Notes: generated by a model from the letters alone, not told the origin. A stretch of DNA of 64,000 bases from Oleiphilaceae bacterium (GCA_018334495.1 JAGXLV010000002.1:1-64000), one strand, 5' to 3'; shown: positions 25,538 through 34,815, counted from the first letter of the stretch. Numbers and translations are program-made.

Positions 25538-26668
25538 ATGCATCCACTTATAGCCCGACTTGCGTTAGTAACCGGTGTCATCTCAATCGCGCTGCCCGGG
25601 AGCCTGCCGTTAGCTGCTGACAATTTCAGTTCACAACACCATGACTTTCGGGTAACGACCGTTGCGGATGGCCTGGAACATCCCTGGAGCATGGCCTTTT
25701 TACCCAATGGCGACCAGCTGGTCACCGAGCGCGCGGGACGGCTGAGAATTTTACGGGATGGCGAACTGCTGACTGACCCCGTGCAAGGCGTGCCTGAGCT
25801 GGTGGCGGCCGGACAAGGGGGCCTTCTGGATGTGGTTTTGCATCCGGACTTTGCTGATAACCAACAGCTGGTTCTGAGTTACGCCCACCGGAACGACCAG
25901 GGCATGACCACCCGCGTGGCCAAAGCAACCTATGAGGACGGCAGCCTGCGGGATGTGACCGTCATTTTTGAAGCCTTGCCCCGATCGAACACGGCTCGGC
26001 ATTTTGCCGGCCGGATGGTGTTTGATGACGACCATTATCTCTACCTGACGGTGGGCGACCGGGGCGAGAAGGATCGCGCTCAGGATACCCGTGATGATGC
26101 GGGCGGCGTCCACCGCATCACAATGGACGGTGACCCGGCACCAGGCAACCCCTGGCTGGATGACCCGGATGTCAACGACACCTTTTTTACCTACGGCAAC
26201 CGCAACATTCAAGGCATGACCCGCCATCCGAAAACCGGCGTTATCTGGAGCCACGAACATGGCCCCCGGGGTGGCGACGAAATCAATATCATCCGGGCCG
26301 GCACCAATTACGGCTGGCCGGAAATCACTTACGGCATAGATTACTCGGGCGTGCCCATCACCGATAAAACTCACAAGGAAGGCATGGCGCAGCCATTGCA
26401 CTACTGGGACCCTTCGATCGCACCGTCCGGCATGGACTTTTACTACGGCGACGCCTTCCCCGAGTGGCAGGGTGATCTCTTCGTGGGCGCCCTGAAGTTC
26501 CGCAAACTCGTGCGGCTGCGTATTGACGGCAACGAAGAGGTGCGCGAGGAGGAAGATCTGATGAAAGACCTCGACTACCGTATCCGGTCGGTCTATCAGG
26601 GGCCTGAAGGCGCGCTTTGGGTGCTGACCGATTCCAGCGACGGCAAGATACTGACGCTGACCCCCTGA
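25538..26668 (+). CDS. PQQ-dependent aldose sugar dehydrogenase (YliI/Asd-like)
   Basis: Periplasmic beta-propeller of 376 residues with a cleavable signal peptide (about 1-26). DGLEHPWSMAFLPNGDQLVTERAGRL, GGLLDVVLHPDFADN, HFAGRMVFDDDHYLYLTVGDRG, GNRNIQGMTRHP and WSHEHGPRGGDEINII are the diagnostic YliI/soluble-GDH blocks, including the catalytic-type His/Arg. These enzymes oxidise aldoses with PQQ as cofactor. CCGGAGGTG precedes ATG 25538. A distant paralogue, the lipoprotein at 15183-16520, is in the same window. No PQQ-synthesis genes are here. Confidence 0.92.
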   Translation: MHPLIARLALVTGVISIALPGSLPLAADNFSSQHHDFRVTTVADGLEHPWSMAFLPNGDQLVTERAGRLRILRDGELLTDPVQGVPELVAAGQGGLLDVVLHPDFADNQQLVLSYAHRNDQGMTTRVAKATYEDGSLRDVTVIFEALPRSNTARHFAGRMVFDDDHYLYLTVGDRGEKDRAQDTRDDAGGVHRITMDGDPAPGNPWLDDPDVNDTFFTYGNRNIQGMTRHPKTGVIWSHEHGPRGGDEINIIRAGTNYGWPEITYGIDYSGVPITDKTHKEGMAQPLHYWDPSIAPSGMDFYYGDAFPEWQGDLFVGALKFRKLVRLRIDGNEEVREEEDLMKDLDYRIRSVYQGPEGALWVLTDSSDGKILTLTP

Positions 26669-26694
26669 TCTTTGGCCGGCTCGGGAATCCGGGG

Positions 26695-27840
26695 TTATTC
26701 GGTATCCCCATAGCCGGTGAGCTCCAGATAACCCCTGCCCTGGTGTGAGCCCCATACCCTGACCGGGCTCTCCCAGTAGGGAAATACGCCCCGGTTCCAG
26801 TAATTGCCGGGCAAGGCCTCGACACGGATATCCACTTCAGCCAGGGGCACCCTGACGCGCCATTCGACAGGAACCTCTGCCAGCTCGGTCTGGCGACTGC
26901 CGGCAACTTCGAATGTCAACTGGTCACCTCGCAATGCCCTGGGCTTGCCCCGCCGCGGAATCCAGGTGCCGAATCGGAAACTGCTGCCATCCTGCTTGCG
27001 TAAGCGGTAAACCATCAGCTTGTCGCCTGAGTCCAGATGCAGCGCCATCCAATCCCATCCCTCCTGTTCCGCCTGGAGAAACTGACTGCTCCATTCACGG
27101 TCAAACCAGCCCTCACCTGCCACCCGATGGGTTTTGCCTGCGATAGTGACGGTTCCGCTTATGGCCAGATCGACGTAACTGAAATACATCGAGGCCTGGC
27201 CTGTCTCGGACTTCAGCGCGAAACCCTTCTTGCCGTGTTTTACCGGATCTCTTCGGGGGCTGAGTTCAAGATCGTAGTGCCAGTCGCGGGTGTTTACGCT
27301 CAGTGCCCAGCGTTCGTGATCACTGTCTTCGCCTTCCGCCACCAGCGACGCAATCCGCCAGTCATCCAGCCAGACCTGAAACGGCTCGGCCCGGGCACCG
27401 GCATGGCCGATATCGCCTCGCGCCAGTTTTTCCTGGAACACATGCTCGCCCTGATAGGAAATCGCCGCATTGGCCATCCAGGCTGACTGCAGCGGCCATT
27501 CGTCAGCCGGCGGCGGTGCCTGTTCCGGTGAGCGGGGTTGCAGTGCCTGGCGAAACTGAGTCCATTGCAAGCCCAGGGGCACACCCTCGGAGGTGGTCAG
27601 ATTGGCCGTCAGATACCACCACTCGAAACGATGCTGCGGGTGCGGGCCAAGATCCCGCGGCAAAGACACCCGGTCCCCGGGCGCCGGTTGCAAAAAATCC
27701 GGCCCCTCTTCCGAACGACCCTCAAGTTGTGCCCCGAGGCCCGCAAACCCCGCTTCCGGCTGATCGGCCGGTGAACAGGCCGTCAACAATGGCAGGATGA
27801 CCACCAGCCAGACGCTGCGATAACCGGACAGCCGATTCAT
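26695..27840 (-). CDS. AttH/CrtC-like lipocalin lipoprotein of an ABC export operon
   Basis: Protein of 381 residues with a lipoprotein signal peptide (LLTAC, Cys near 20). The body matches the CrtC-N/AttH two-lipocalin fold: DLGPHPQHRFEWWYLTANL, GLQWTQFR, then the second domain with GEGWFDREWSSQFL, QEGWDWMALHLDSG and the C-terminal YWESPVRVWG..GRGYLELTGYG. AttH is the lipoprotein of the attEFGH ABC system. ATG 27840 overlaps the upstream permease stop (ATGA). The long frame reaching 28209 is readthrough of the permease. Cargo unknown; carotenoid hydratase activity is unlikely here, as no carotenoid genes are near. Confidence 0.87.
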   Translation of the reverse strand: MNRLSGYRSVWLVVILPLLTACSPADQPEAGFAGLGAQLEGRSEEGPDFLQPAPGDRVSLPRDLGPHPQHRFEWWYLTANLTTSEGVPLGLQWTQFRQALQPRSPEQAPPPADEWPLQSAWMANAAISYQGEHVFQEKLARGDIGHAGARAEPFQVWLDDWRIASLVAEGEDSDHERWALSVNTRDWHYDLELSPRRDPVKHGKKGFALKSETGQASMYFSYVDLAISGTVTIAGKTHRVAGEGWFDREWSSQFLQAEQEGWDWMALHLDSGDKLMVYRLRKQDGSSFRFGTWIPRRGKPRALRGDQLTFEVAGSRQTELAEVPVEWRVRVPLAEVDIRVEALPGNYWNRGVFPYWESPVRVWGSHQGRGYLELTGYGDTE

Positions 27841-30083
27841 CGTTCCGCTCCTTCGATGTGAGTGGCGGCTAACGGGGCCGGAGCCCGGCTCTTGATCGTT
27901 CCCTGCACCAGCCAGGCAATAGCCAGCCCGATGGCGCCGCAGATCGCGAGCATCTCGAGCCAGAACAAAGGGTAGACCGCCATCGGCAAAGACCAGCCGA
28001 ACGCCAGAGGATTGATGCGCGCCACCAGGACCCAGGTCAGAAAAATGCCCGGCGGCAATGCCGCTATCGCCACCAAAAGGGTCAGGCCGGTGGCCTGCAA
28101 TTGCAAACGCCAGCGAAGTTCGCGCCGGGACAGGCCCCAGACCTGAAGTAATTGGTAATACCAGTGCCGGGCGGTGAAAAACACCCACCCCATCAAAAAC
28201 AGCGCACAACCGGCCAGAATCAGGGTCAGAACGCTGATCGCCCGGGTCAGACTGAAGGTTTGCTCGAAAACGCCCCTGGCCAATTGGCGCACCTGATCGT
28301 TGTCCCGCAGGGTCAGATTTTTCACTTGCCAGCGCTCCGTTAGTTGCTGGCGTAAAACCGGAACGTCGTTTTGCGCGATCTGCACCGACAGGCTGGAAAA
28401 CGTCGGTGTAAAGATGTCCGGCAGCGCTGAATGCGGCAGCAGTATCTCATCGACGGGCCGGCCATAATCCGCATAGACCGCGACAATCGGCCGCCTCATG
28501 GACGCATTCGCGATGCTGAACGATAAAACGTCGCCGGGTTCAAGATTTTCGCGCCGGGCCAACTGCTCGTTGACCATGACTCCGCCCCCGGCCAACGCGC
28601 TCCAGGGCTCAGGCACCGCCTCGATAAAAGCCCAGGCCTGCAGTAGCTCGGAGCCTGGATCCAGCGCCAACAAATCCGCACGGCGGCCGCCAAGACTGGC
28701 AACGCCACGCTGGACCCGGTGCCAGGCAGTCACTTCGGGCGCCTCCGCGAGATAATCCAGGGCCGGTCGGAGGGAGGCTCCGGCAGGCACTTCAATGTAA
28801 ACATCCCCTTGCAGCCGCTGCTCCAGCCAGTCCAAGAAGGTCGACTCAAACGTGGCCACCAGAGCCTGTATGGCGATCACCGTAGCGACGGCAAGCTGCA
28901 GGGCAACCGCAGGCAGGGCCAACCGCCGCAGCATCACCGCAAGTTCTCTGCGCGACCACAATATCAGAGGACTTCCGCCCCGCACTGCCAACCAGTCCAC
29001 CAGGCGGGATAACACCCCTGGCGTCAACAACCCGGTCCCGACAAGCACCAGAGACACGGCCACGAACACCTGCCACAGGGCCTGGCTCAGGACCGTGCCG
29101 GTCACTCCCGCAAGAATCAGGACCACGGCGAACATGCCGTAAAATCGAGCACCCGGCCGGGACGTCTGGCCTTTGGCAAAGGCCAGGCCCAAAGCATCCA
29201 GGGCGCACCAGATAACCACGAGAAAAACGGCCAACAGGGCCAGAAGATAGGAAATCCACTGGTTACCGCCCGCGTAGAGGCTGACATCGAAAAGGCCGCC
29301 CATGGCCTGACCGAAACCGGCAGCGAAAGCCTGCGACAGAAACCGACCGAGCATAACGCCGGGTACAGCCGCCAACATCGCCAGCACGGCGAGTTCGCCA
29401 ATCAGATAAAGCCTGAGCCGGCCAGCCGGCACGCCGTACCGCAGCAGCAGGGCGAGGCTGCTCCGGCGCTGCACCAATCCGAGGTTGTATACGCTGCGCA
29501 CCAACAGGGCGGTAATCAGCAGAACCAGTACGCACAGAGCGTCGAGATTGAGCAAAAAGCTGTCAGCCAGCTCGCCGGTGCTGAGACCGCCGGGAACCGG
29601 CCGAATGCGGTAGGCGTCGGGCACCGCGGCCCCGGCGGACGCCACCAGTAACCGCAGGCGGCTGTCATGGCCCTGCCCCGCAATCCGGACTGCCTCACCG
29701 ATATCGACAAAAGGCGCCTGATTCAAATCCGGTGGCGACGCCATTTCGCCCTGTTCCTGAAAGCACCCCATTGACAGGATATCGACACCGATAACCTGGC
29801 CCTCAGGCGCCGGGCGCCGCACCTCCAGCCAGGGCGTCACGCAAAGCCCCTGGCGGCGCAAACCCACAAAATCCGCCACAGTCACCGGCTGGGCGTCGGT
29901 ACGGACGACCTGGTAACGGCTGGCGATAGCCTGCTCACTCTGCTCCATGCTATGGCGGGCCTGCCGGGTCAGTTCCCAGACCCCGGTCCAGAGGCCGGTC
30001 GCCAGAACAACAATAACCACCAGTGCAATCAATTGCAGAGGGTGACGGCGGTAATGGCTCAGCAGGGCCGGCAGCAGTTTCAT
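27837..30083 (-). CDS. FtsX/MacB-like ABC transporter permease
   Basis: Permease of 748 residues from ATG 30083. An N-terminal membrane helix (about 15-37) is followed by a periplasmic domain, a block of helices near 190-400, a second periplasmic domain (about 430-610) and a final FtsX-type block of four helices (about 620-745). This duplicated FtsX layout is usual for single-chain permeases of lipoprotein-type exporters such as AttFG or LolCDE relatives. The gene begins five bases after the ATPase stop and ends in an ATGA overlap with the AttH-like gene, so all three are one operon. The longer frame to 30170 is rejected because it overlaps the ATPase. Confidence 0.87.
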   Translation of the reverse strand: MKLLPALLSHYRRHPLQLIALVVIVVLATGLWTGVWELTRQARHSMEQSEQAIASRYQVVRTDAQPVTVADFVGLRRQGLCVTPWLEVRRPAPEGQVIGVDILSMGCFQEQGEMASPPDLNQAPFVDIGEAVRIAGQGHDSRLRLLVASAGAAVPDAYRIRPVPGGLSTGELADSFLLNLDALCVLVLLITALLVRSVYNLGLVQRRSSLALLLRYGVPAGRLRLYLIGELAVLAMLAAVPGVMLGRFLSQAFAAGFGQAMGGLFDVSLYAGGNQWISYLLALLAVFLVVIWCALDALGLAFAKGQTSRPGARFYGMFAVVLILAGVTGTVLSQALWQVFVAVSLVLVGTGLLTPGVLSRLVDWLAVRGGSPLILWSRRELAVMLRRLALPAVALQLAVATVIAIQALVATFESTFLDWLEQRLQGDVYIEVPAGASLRPALDYLAEAPEVTAWHRVQRGVASLGGRRADLLALDPGSELLQAWAFIEAVPEPWSALAGGGVMVNEQLARRENLEPGDVLSFSIANASMRRPIVAVYADYGRPVDEILLPHSALPDIFTPTFSSLSVQIAQNDVPVLRQQLTERWQVKNLTLRDNDQVRQLARGVFEQTFSLTRAISVLTLILAGCALFLMGWVFFTARHWYYQLLQVWGLSRRELRWRLQLQATGLTLLVAIAALPPGIFLTWVLVARINPLAFGWSLPMAVYPLFWLEMLAICGAIGLAIAWLVQGTIKSRAPAPLAATHIEGAER

Positions 30084-30088
30084 GCAAC

Positions 30089-30760
30089 CTACCCCTGGTT
30101 GCCGGGCGTGACGGTGCGGTCGCAGCGAGCCCCCAGGTCGGCATCGTGAGTGGCCAGGATGAGGGGGCAATGATTGCGCTTCTGGAAACGGAACAGGGCA
30201 TCCGCCACCTGGTCGGCGGTTCGACGGTCGAGGCTGCCTGTGGGTTCATCCGCCAGCACGAGACCCGGCTCCATGACAAACGCCATCGCCAGAGCGGCGC
30301 GCTGACGCTGGCCTCCGGACACCTGGTCCGGGTAGCGTTGCGCCAGGCCGTTGAGGCCGAGATCGGCCAGCCAGCCGTCCACATCCGGGTCTGAGCGCCC
30401 GGCCAGGCTGGCCCGCAGTTGGAGGTTTTCCCTCAGCGTCAGGGCCGGCATCAGATTAGCTTCCTGAAACACGGTGGCAATGGCCGTGCGCCGCAGCGCT
30501 GTCCAGTCGGCCTCCCGGGAGGGCGTCATGGTTTCGCCAAACAGCACAATCGAACCGGATGACCAGCTTTCCAGACCACTGAGTATATTCAGAAGCGTAC
30601 TCTTGCCAGAGCCCGAGGGCCCCATCAACGCAACCGATTCACCGGCTTTCAGGGTGAGGTTGAAATCTTCAAGAACCGGGATGTCCTCCGAGCCCGACCG
30701 GAAGTGCTTGTGCAGACCGCGGATCAACAGGACTGGGTTTTCCGAATGCGCCTGCGTCAT
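30089..30760 (-). CDS. ABC transporter ATP-binding protein (LolD/MacB-type)
   Basis: ATPase of 223 residues. Walker A GPSGSGKST, Q-loop TVFQEANLMP, signature VSGGQRQRAALAMAF, Walker B LVLADEPTGSLD and the H-loop ATHDADLG are all intact, in the LolD/MacB subfamily order. ATG 30760 (MTQAHSENPVLL) is preferred; the frame continues to 30844 but that leader overlaps the preceding GFA gene and is not conserved in style. It energises the permease encoded immediately downstream. Confidence 0.9.
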   Translation of the reverse strand: MTQAHSENPVLLIRGLHKHFRSGSEDIPVLEDFNLTLKAGESVALMGPSGSGKSTLLNILSGLESWSSGSIVLFGETMTPSREADWTALRRTAIATVFQEANLMPALTLRENLQLRASLAGRSDPDVDGWLADLGLNGLAQRYPDQVSGGQRQRAALAMAFVMEPGLVLADEPTGSLDRRTADQVADALFRFQKRNHCPLILATHDADLGARCDRTVTPGNQG

Positions 30761-30794
30761 GGCTGTTACCGATTGCTGAAACAATTTCCCGTCA

Positions 30795-31208
30795 TCAATG
30801 GGGATCGTGGGTCCGCTCAAGTTTTTCATATTGGGGGATTTCATCGGTGATTTCGAACCAGTCCGATCTGGAACCTACAAAAACATGGCAGGCCGGCGTT
30901 TGTGCCAAGGGCTCATTGATCACGCCGATTCGAAGCCTGAGTATGCCGGGAATAGCATCGACACGGCTGTAAAGCGCGCTGCCACATGCACTGCAAAAGG
31001 CCCGATACTTGCCGGGACGGGATTCAAATTCACGGATCAGGTCCAGACCCTGATCCAAGTGCCAGTGCACTTTCTGGATAGGTGCGCTGGCCGAAAAAGC
31101 ACTGCCATGGACACGGCGACACTGGCTGCAGTGGCACAGGGCAATAGGCCCGAGGGGGCCCTGATAGGTAAACCGGATGCCACCGCAAAGGCACTGACCT
31201 GTCAGCAT
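30795..31208 (-). CDS. GFA family (glutathione-dependent formaldehyde-activating-like) zinc protein
   Basis: Protein of 137 residues with the Mss4-like GFA fold. Zinc ligands: CLCGG near the N-terminus, CHCSQCRRVHGSAF, and CSACGSALYSR. Members may form S-hydroxymethylglutathione or simply bind zinc; most are unassigned. A GGAGACAG site precedes ATG 31208. It is 34 bases upstream of the ABC ATPase start on the same strand, possibly in the same transcript, but with no evident functional link. Confidence 0.88.
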   Translation of the reverse strand: MLTGQCLCGGIRFTYQGPLGPIALCHCSQCRRVHGSAFSASAPIQKVHWHLDQGLDLIREFESRPGKYRAFCSACGSALYSRVDAIPGILRLRIGVINEPLAQTPACHVFVGSRSDWFEITDEIPQYEKLERTHDPH

Positions 31209-31253
31209 AAGCTGTCTCCGTCAAAAGGACTTGGCAGTGGTCCGGGAACCGAA

Positions 31254-32243
31254 TTATTCGTGCCGGGGCACAATAAGCACTTTACCCTCGCGTTCGCCTG
31301 CTGCCGCAGCCGCCACCGCTTCTTTGATTTCGGAGACATCATACTCTGCCGCGATCCTGGCCTGAAGCTTGCCTTGGGCAATCAGCTTGGTAACCTGCCC
31401 GAATAACTGGATCTGTTCTTCCTGACTGGCACTTTCAAACCATTTGGCGAGCCAGAAACCTCTCGCAGATATGCCCCGGAAAACCAGATTCCGCGGCGAA
31501 AGATGGCAGGATTCACCGCTCATCATGCCGTAATTGACCACAGTGCCGCCCTCGGTCAGGCAGTCAGCAATATGATCGGTGGCAGGCCCGCCGACGGCGT
31601 CAATTGCGAGTCGTACCTGGCCCTCTCCGACGACCGCTTTAACGCGCTTGGCCAAATCAGGACCGTCAACCAGCACCACTTCACCCCCCTCGGCCTTGAC
31701 GCTGTCAATCGCGGATTCACGTCGAACCACATTGACGGTTTTGAAGCCCCGGATCCTGGCGAGCTGGATCAAATAACCGCCCACGCCGGAATTGGCGGCA
31801 TTCTGGATAACCCAGTCGCCCGGCTTCAGATCCACGAAGACAGACAACATCAGCATGGCCGTGGGCGGATTGATGGTCATCATCGAAAGCTGCCTGGGGT
31901 CGGCCTCGTTAGGCAGGGGCACCAGTTTGCGGGCATCGGTAACCACATGGCTGGCCCAGGTGCCAACTCCCATCGGCAGCAGCACGGTCTGGCCCAGGGC
32001 CGGATTTTCGGTGTCCGGCCCCAATTCAGTGACTCGCCCCACCCCCTCATTGCCGCCAACGGCTGGCAGCGGCGGCAGAATGCCGTATTCGCCGGTCAGC
32101 GTGAGTACATCGGATGGATTGATCGGGGCCGCCAGCACCTCCACCCGCGCCTCGCCGGCTTTCAACGCGGGTGGCTCAAAGGCCACGGCTTCAATGTGCT
32201 CTTCGGGAACCGGCCCGCGTTGGTCATACTGCGCTTTCATCAT
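31254..32243 (-). CDS. Trans-2-enoyl-thioester reductase-like medium-chain reductase (MECR/ETR type)
   Basis: NADPH-dependent medium-chain reductase of 329 residues. INPSDVLTLTGEYGILPPLPAVGGNEGVGRV is the typical MECR/ETR substrate and cofactor entry block, and QNAANSGVGGYLIQLARIRG is the nucleotide-binding motif. Related proteins reduce enoyl-CoA/ACP in fatty-acid synthesis; quinone reductase activity is the alternative. ATG 32243 (followed by another ATG) has AGAGAG upstream; the frame to 32354 is basic, unconserved leader. Single gene, 45 bases before GFA. Confidence 0.87.
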   Translation of the reverse strand: MMKAQYDQRGPVPEEHIEAVAFEPPALKAGEARVEVLAAPINPSDVLTLTGEYGILPPLPAVGGNEGVGRVTELGPDTENPALGQTVLLPMGVGTWASHVVTDARKLVPLPNEADPRQLSMMTINPPTAMLMLSVFVDLKPGDWVIQNAANSGVGGYLIQLARIRGFKTVNVVRRESAIDSVKAEGGEVVLVDGPDLAKRVKAVVGEGQVRLAIDAVGGPATDHIADCLTEGGTVVNYGMMSGESCHLSPRNLVFRGISARGFWLAKWFESASQEEQIQLFGQVTKLIAQGKLQARIAAEYDVSEIKEAVAAAAAGEREGKVLIVPRHE

Positions 32244-32416
32244 ACTATTGGCTCTCTTTCTGAGGGTTCGTCGGCAATTTCGGCAAGTACCGATACTACC
32301 GCACTGCCATTTAACCGTCTGCCCCCATCTTCCGGCTTGAAGAACCTCCTTCACGGCACAAGCGTATAGTCGTACACTGACACCGCATTATTCACCTTCT
32401 TCATCAGAGGAGAATC

Positions 32417-33229
32417 ATGATGAGTTTTGACCAACTTCCAGCCATTGGCATGGGAACCTTCCGACTCAAGGGCGATATTGCCCGGGATGCGGTCAAAAGC
32501 GCACTTTCACTTGGCTATCGCCACATTGATACGGCCCAGATGTACGAAAACGAGGCAGCCGTGGGCGACGGACTGACCTCCAGCGGAATACCCCGTCGCG
32601 ATGTCTTTCTCACCACAAAAATCTGGTTTGATCGCCTGCATGCCAGCGATCTCATCAACAGCCTGAAGGAAAGTGTGGAGCGGTTGAAAACCGACCATGT
32701 CGACCTGGCGTTGATTCACTGGCCTTCCCCCAATGACGAAGTGCCCATGTCGGAATATCTCACTGCGTTGCAAAACGCTCAACGTGAAGGTCTGGCCGAC
32801 CACATTGGCGTTTCCAACTTCACGTGCCGGCAGATGGATCAAGCCCAAAACATTCTGGGGGACGCCTCGATCTTCACCAACCAGGTCGAAGTACACCCAT
32901 TCCTGGCCAACCGTAAGGTGGTGAACCACGCCGCCGGCCTTGGCATACCCGTGACTGGTTACATGCCCCTGGCCGTCGGTCGTGTCATGGAGGACGAAAC
33001 CCTGCAGCGCATTGGCCGGGCGCACAATGCCACCGCCGCACAGATTGCCATCGCTTGGGTTCGGGCCCGCGGCGTGACGCCCATTCCTTCCTCCACCCGG
33101 CCGGATCATCAGAAGGCCAACCTGGACGCATTGAACATCCAGCTCAGCGAAAACGAAATAAAAGAGATCAATGGTCTTGATCGCAATGAACGTATTGCAG
33201 ATCCGGATTTCGCCCCGGAATGGGATTAA
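32417..33229 (+). CDS. dkgB: Aldo/keto reductase, 2,5-didehydrogluconate reductase B-like
   Basis: Aldo/keto reductase of 270 residues close to DkgB. The catalytic tetrad is visible: Asp in HIDTAQMYENE with Tyr, Lys in TTKIW and His in LALIHWP. The TIM-barrel signatures IGVSNFTCRQMDQA and GVTPIPSSTRPDH (NADPH site) are intact. It probably reduces methylglyoxal or 2,5-diketogluconate-type carbonyls. AGAGGAG precedes a tandem ATG at 32417/32420. It is convergent with the DUF6064 gene, only two bases apart. Confidence 0.88.
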   Translation: MMSFDQLPAIGMGTFRLKGDIARDAVKSALSLGYRHIDTAQMYENEAAVGDGLTSSGIPRRDVFLTTKIWFDRLHASDLINSLKESVERLKTDHVDLALIHWPSPNDEVPMSEYLTALQNAQREGLADHIGVSNFTCRQMDQAQNILGDASIFTNQVEVHPFLANRKVVNHAAGLGIPVTGYMPLAVGRVMEDETLQRIGRAHNATAAQIAIAWVRARGVTPIPSSTRPDHQKANLDALNIQLSENEIKEINGLDRNERIADPDFAPEWD

Positions 33230-33231
33230 AA

Positions 33232-33885
33232 TCAGGCATCCGGCAGAAAAAACGCGACAGCCGCCGCCAAGAGACCTGCCAGCGGAACAATGATCGGAAA
33301 AGGCAGCCCGAGGGCCAGAAGCGTCAGGGCGCTGAAACCGCACCACACTATTGGAATCAATAGCAAAAGCCAGCGCACGGCCCGGGGCACAAGCGTCGTG
33401 GCCAGAATAGAGCCCAATACGGTCAGGTCCGGCGTCAGCGCGAAAAAAGGTAAAGCCCGGCCGTCGCTGGCAGCGGCTACCGTAAGCCAGGGCAACACCA
33501 GAAGCATGAGCAGCCAGAGTGCGATCAAGGCTTTTCCGCGCTGACCGACGGGCGACCAGCGCACCGGCGGCTGCCAGGCGCCAGCGACCGCGGCGATCAA
33601 CAGAGCCTGGCCCGCAAAAGCGTAGCCAAAATAGGCCACAGGCCAATTAATCGGCGCATAAAAATTGCCCATGAAGCCAAAACCACAGGCTATCCAGGCC
33701 AGGGACAGCAGTGCCACGGCGAGCTTGCGCGCCATCATCGACTGCCTCGTCAGAAGCACGGGAATGGCCACCCCGGCTGCCAGCGCAAGCAGTTGCACCG
33801 GCCACACCGCTTCGTTGAAACGGATGAACAGCCGCAGGTAGACCTCCGGCGTGAACATGATCAGATCCGACAGAGCGTACTCCAT
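33232..33885 (-). CDS. DUF6064-like integral membrane protein
   Basis: Protein of 217 residues with about seven hydrophobic helices spread along its length. The start MEYALSDLIMFTPEVYLRLFIRFNE and the aromatic segment FMGNFYAPINWPVAYFGYAF are features I associate with DUF6064. No catalytic motif is visible and the function is unknown. ATG 33885 lies three bases after the stop of the Tat-exported aldo/keto reductase upstream, so the two are co-transcribed. Confidence 0.78.
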   Translation of the reverse strand: MEYALSDLIMFTPEVYLRLFIRFNEAVWPVQLLALAAGVAIPVLLTRQSMMARKLAVALLSLAWIACGFGFMGNFYAPINWPVAYFGYAFAGQALLIAAVAGAWQPPVRWSPVGQRGKALIALWLLMLLVLPWLTVAAASDGRALPFFALTPDLTVLGSILATTLVPRAVRWLLLLIPIVWCGFSALTLLALGLPFPIIVPLAGLLAAAVAFFLPDA

Positions 33886-33888
33886 AAT

Positions 33889-34815
33889 TTAAAGTTCTCT
33901 GACGTAGCGCGCCATTTGCTCACGCTGATCCGCATCCGGCAGCATGCCGAACTGGGCACCCATGTTTTCGTTCATATGTTCGACACTCGTGGTCGCGGGA
34001 ATGGCACAGGTAACGGCGGGGTGCGACACAATAAACTTGAGGAAAAATTCCGCCCAGTTGCTGACGCCAGCCTCCCCGGCCCAGGCCGGCAGGGGTTGCG
34101 ACTGAAAACGGGAAAAAAGCTGTCCGCCCTGGAATGGCCGGTTAGCAATGACCGCGATGCCCCGCTCCCGGGCAAGAGGTAACAGACGCTCCTCCGCCCA
34201 ACGGTCCAGCACATTATAAGTGAGTTGAACAAAATCGAGGGGCTCACTGGCCATAATGTCCTCGAAATCGTCGAGGCGCCGGCCGTGGGAGGTGGTGATG
34301 CCGATATAACGCACCTTCCCGTCCGCCCTCATTTGCTTGAGGGTGTCCATGTGCACTCGCCAATCCAGCAGGTTGTGGATCTGTAAAAGCTCGAAGCGAT
34401 CAAGACCCCAAAGCCGCTCCAACTCCTCCACCTGTTCAATGCCATCCTGCTTGCCCCGGGTCCAGATTTTGGTGGCAGCAAACACGTCCTCATGCCGATT
34501 CAAAGCCGCCAGGGCCTTGCCCAGAACGGCCTCGGCAGAGCCATACATGGGTGACGAATCCACCAACTCACCACCATGTTGAAAAAACGCCTTGAGAACC
34601 TCGGTGCGCTGCTCAATCAGAACAGGGTCATGGCCCACATTGAAGGTTCGCCAGGTTCCCATGCCGATGACCGCCAACGGGTCGCCGCTGGCAGGAATGA
34701 CCTTGGTAATGAGGTCGCGATTGGAAGGGCTCGCGATCAAAGCCGGGATCCGGGCCAAGGCAATGGCCCCTGCCACGGAGGTAAGAAAGCGGCGGCGACT
34801 GAGGTTACAGATCAT
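33889..34815 (-). CDS. Tat-exported aldo/keto reductase
   Basis: Protein of 308 residues with a twin-arginine signal (SRRRFLTSVAGAIALARIPAL, about residues 6-28), so it is exported folded, presumably with its cofactor. The AKR core follows: ELVDSSPMYGSAE, FAATKIW, LLQIHNLLDW and YIGITTSHGRR; the tetrad Asp/Tyr/Lys/His is present. An exported NADPH-dependent enzyme is unusual and an alternative cofactor is possible. GGAGGAG precedes ATG 34815. Co-transcribed with the DUF6064 membrane protein downstream. Confidence 0.88.
   Translation of the reverse strand: MICNLSRRRFLTSVAGAIALARIPALIASPSNRDLITKVIPASGDPLAVIGMGTWRTFNVGHDPVLIEQRTEVLKAFFQHGGELVDSSPMYGSAEAVLGKALAALNRHEDVFAATKIWTRGKQDGIEQVEELERLWGLDRFELLQIHNLLDWRVHMDTLKQMRADGKVRYIGITTSHGRRLDDFEDIMASEPLDFVQLTYNVLDRWAEERLLPLARERGIAVIANRPFQGGQLFSRFQSQPLPAWAGEAGVSNWAEFFLKFIVSHPAVTCAIPATTSVEHMNENMGAQFGMLPDADQREQMARYVREL

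Noticed and set aside
26695-28209. 504-residue frame for the AttH-like gene
   Set aside because: The first 120 residues are translated from inside the permease gene in another frame; the lipoprotein signal peptide at 27840 and the ATGA overlap define the true start.
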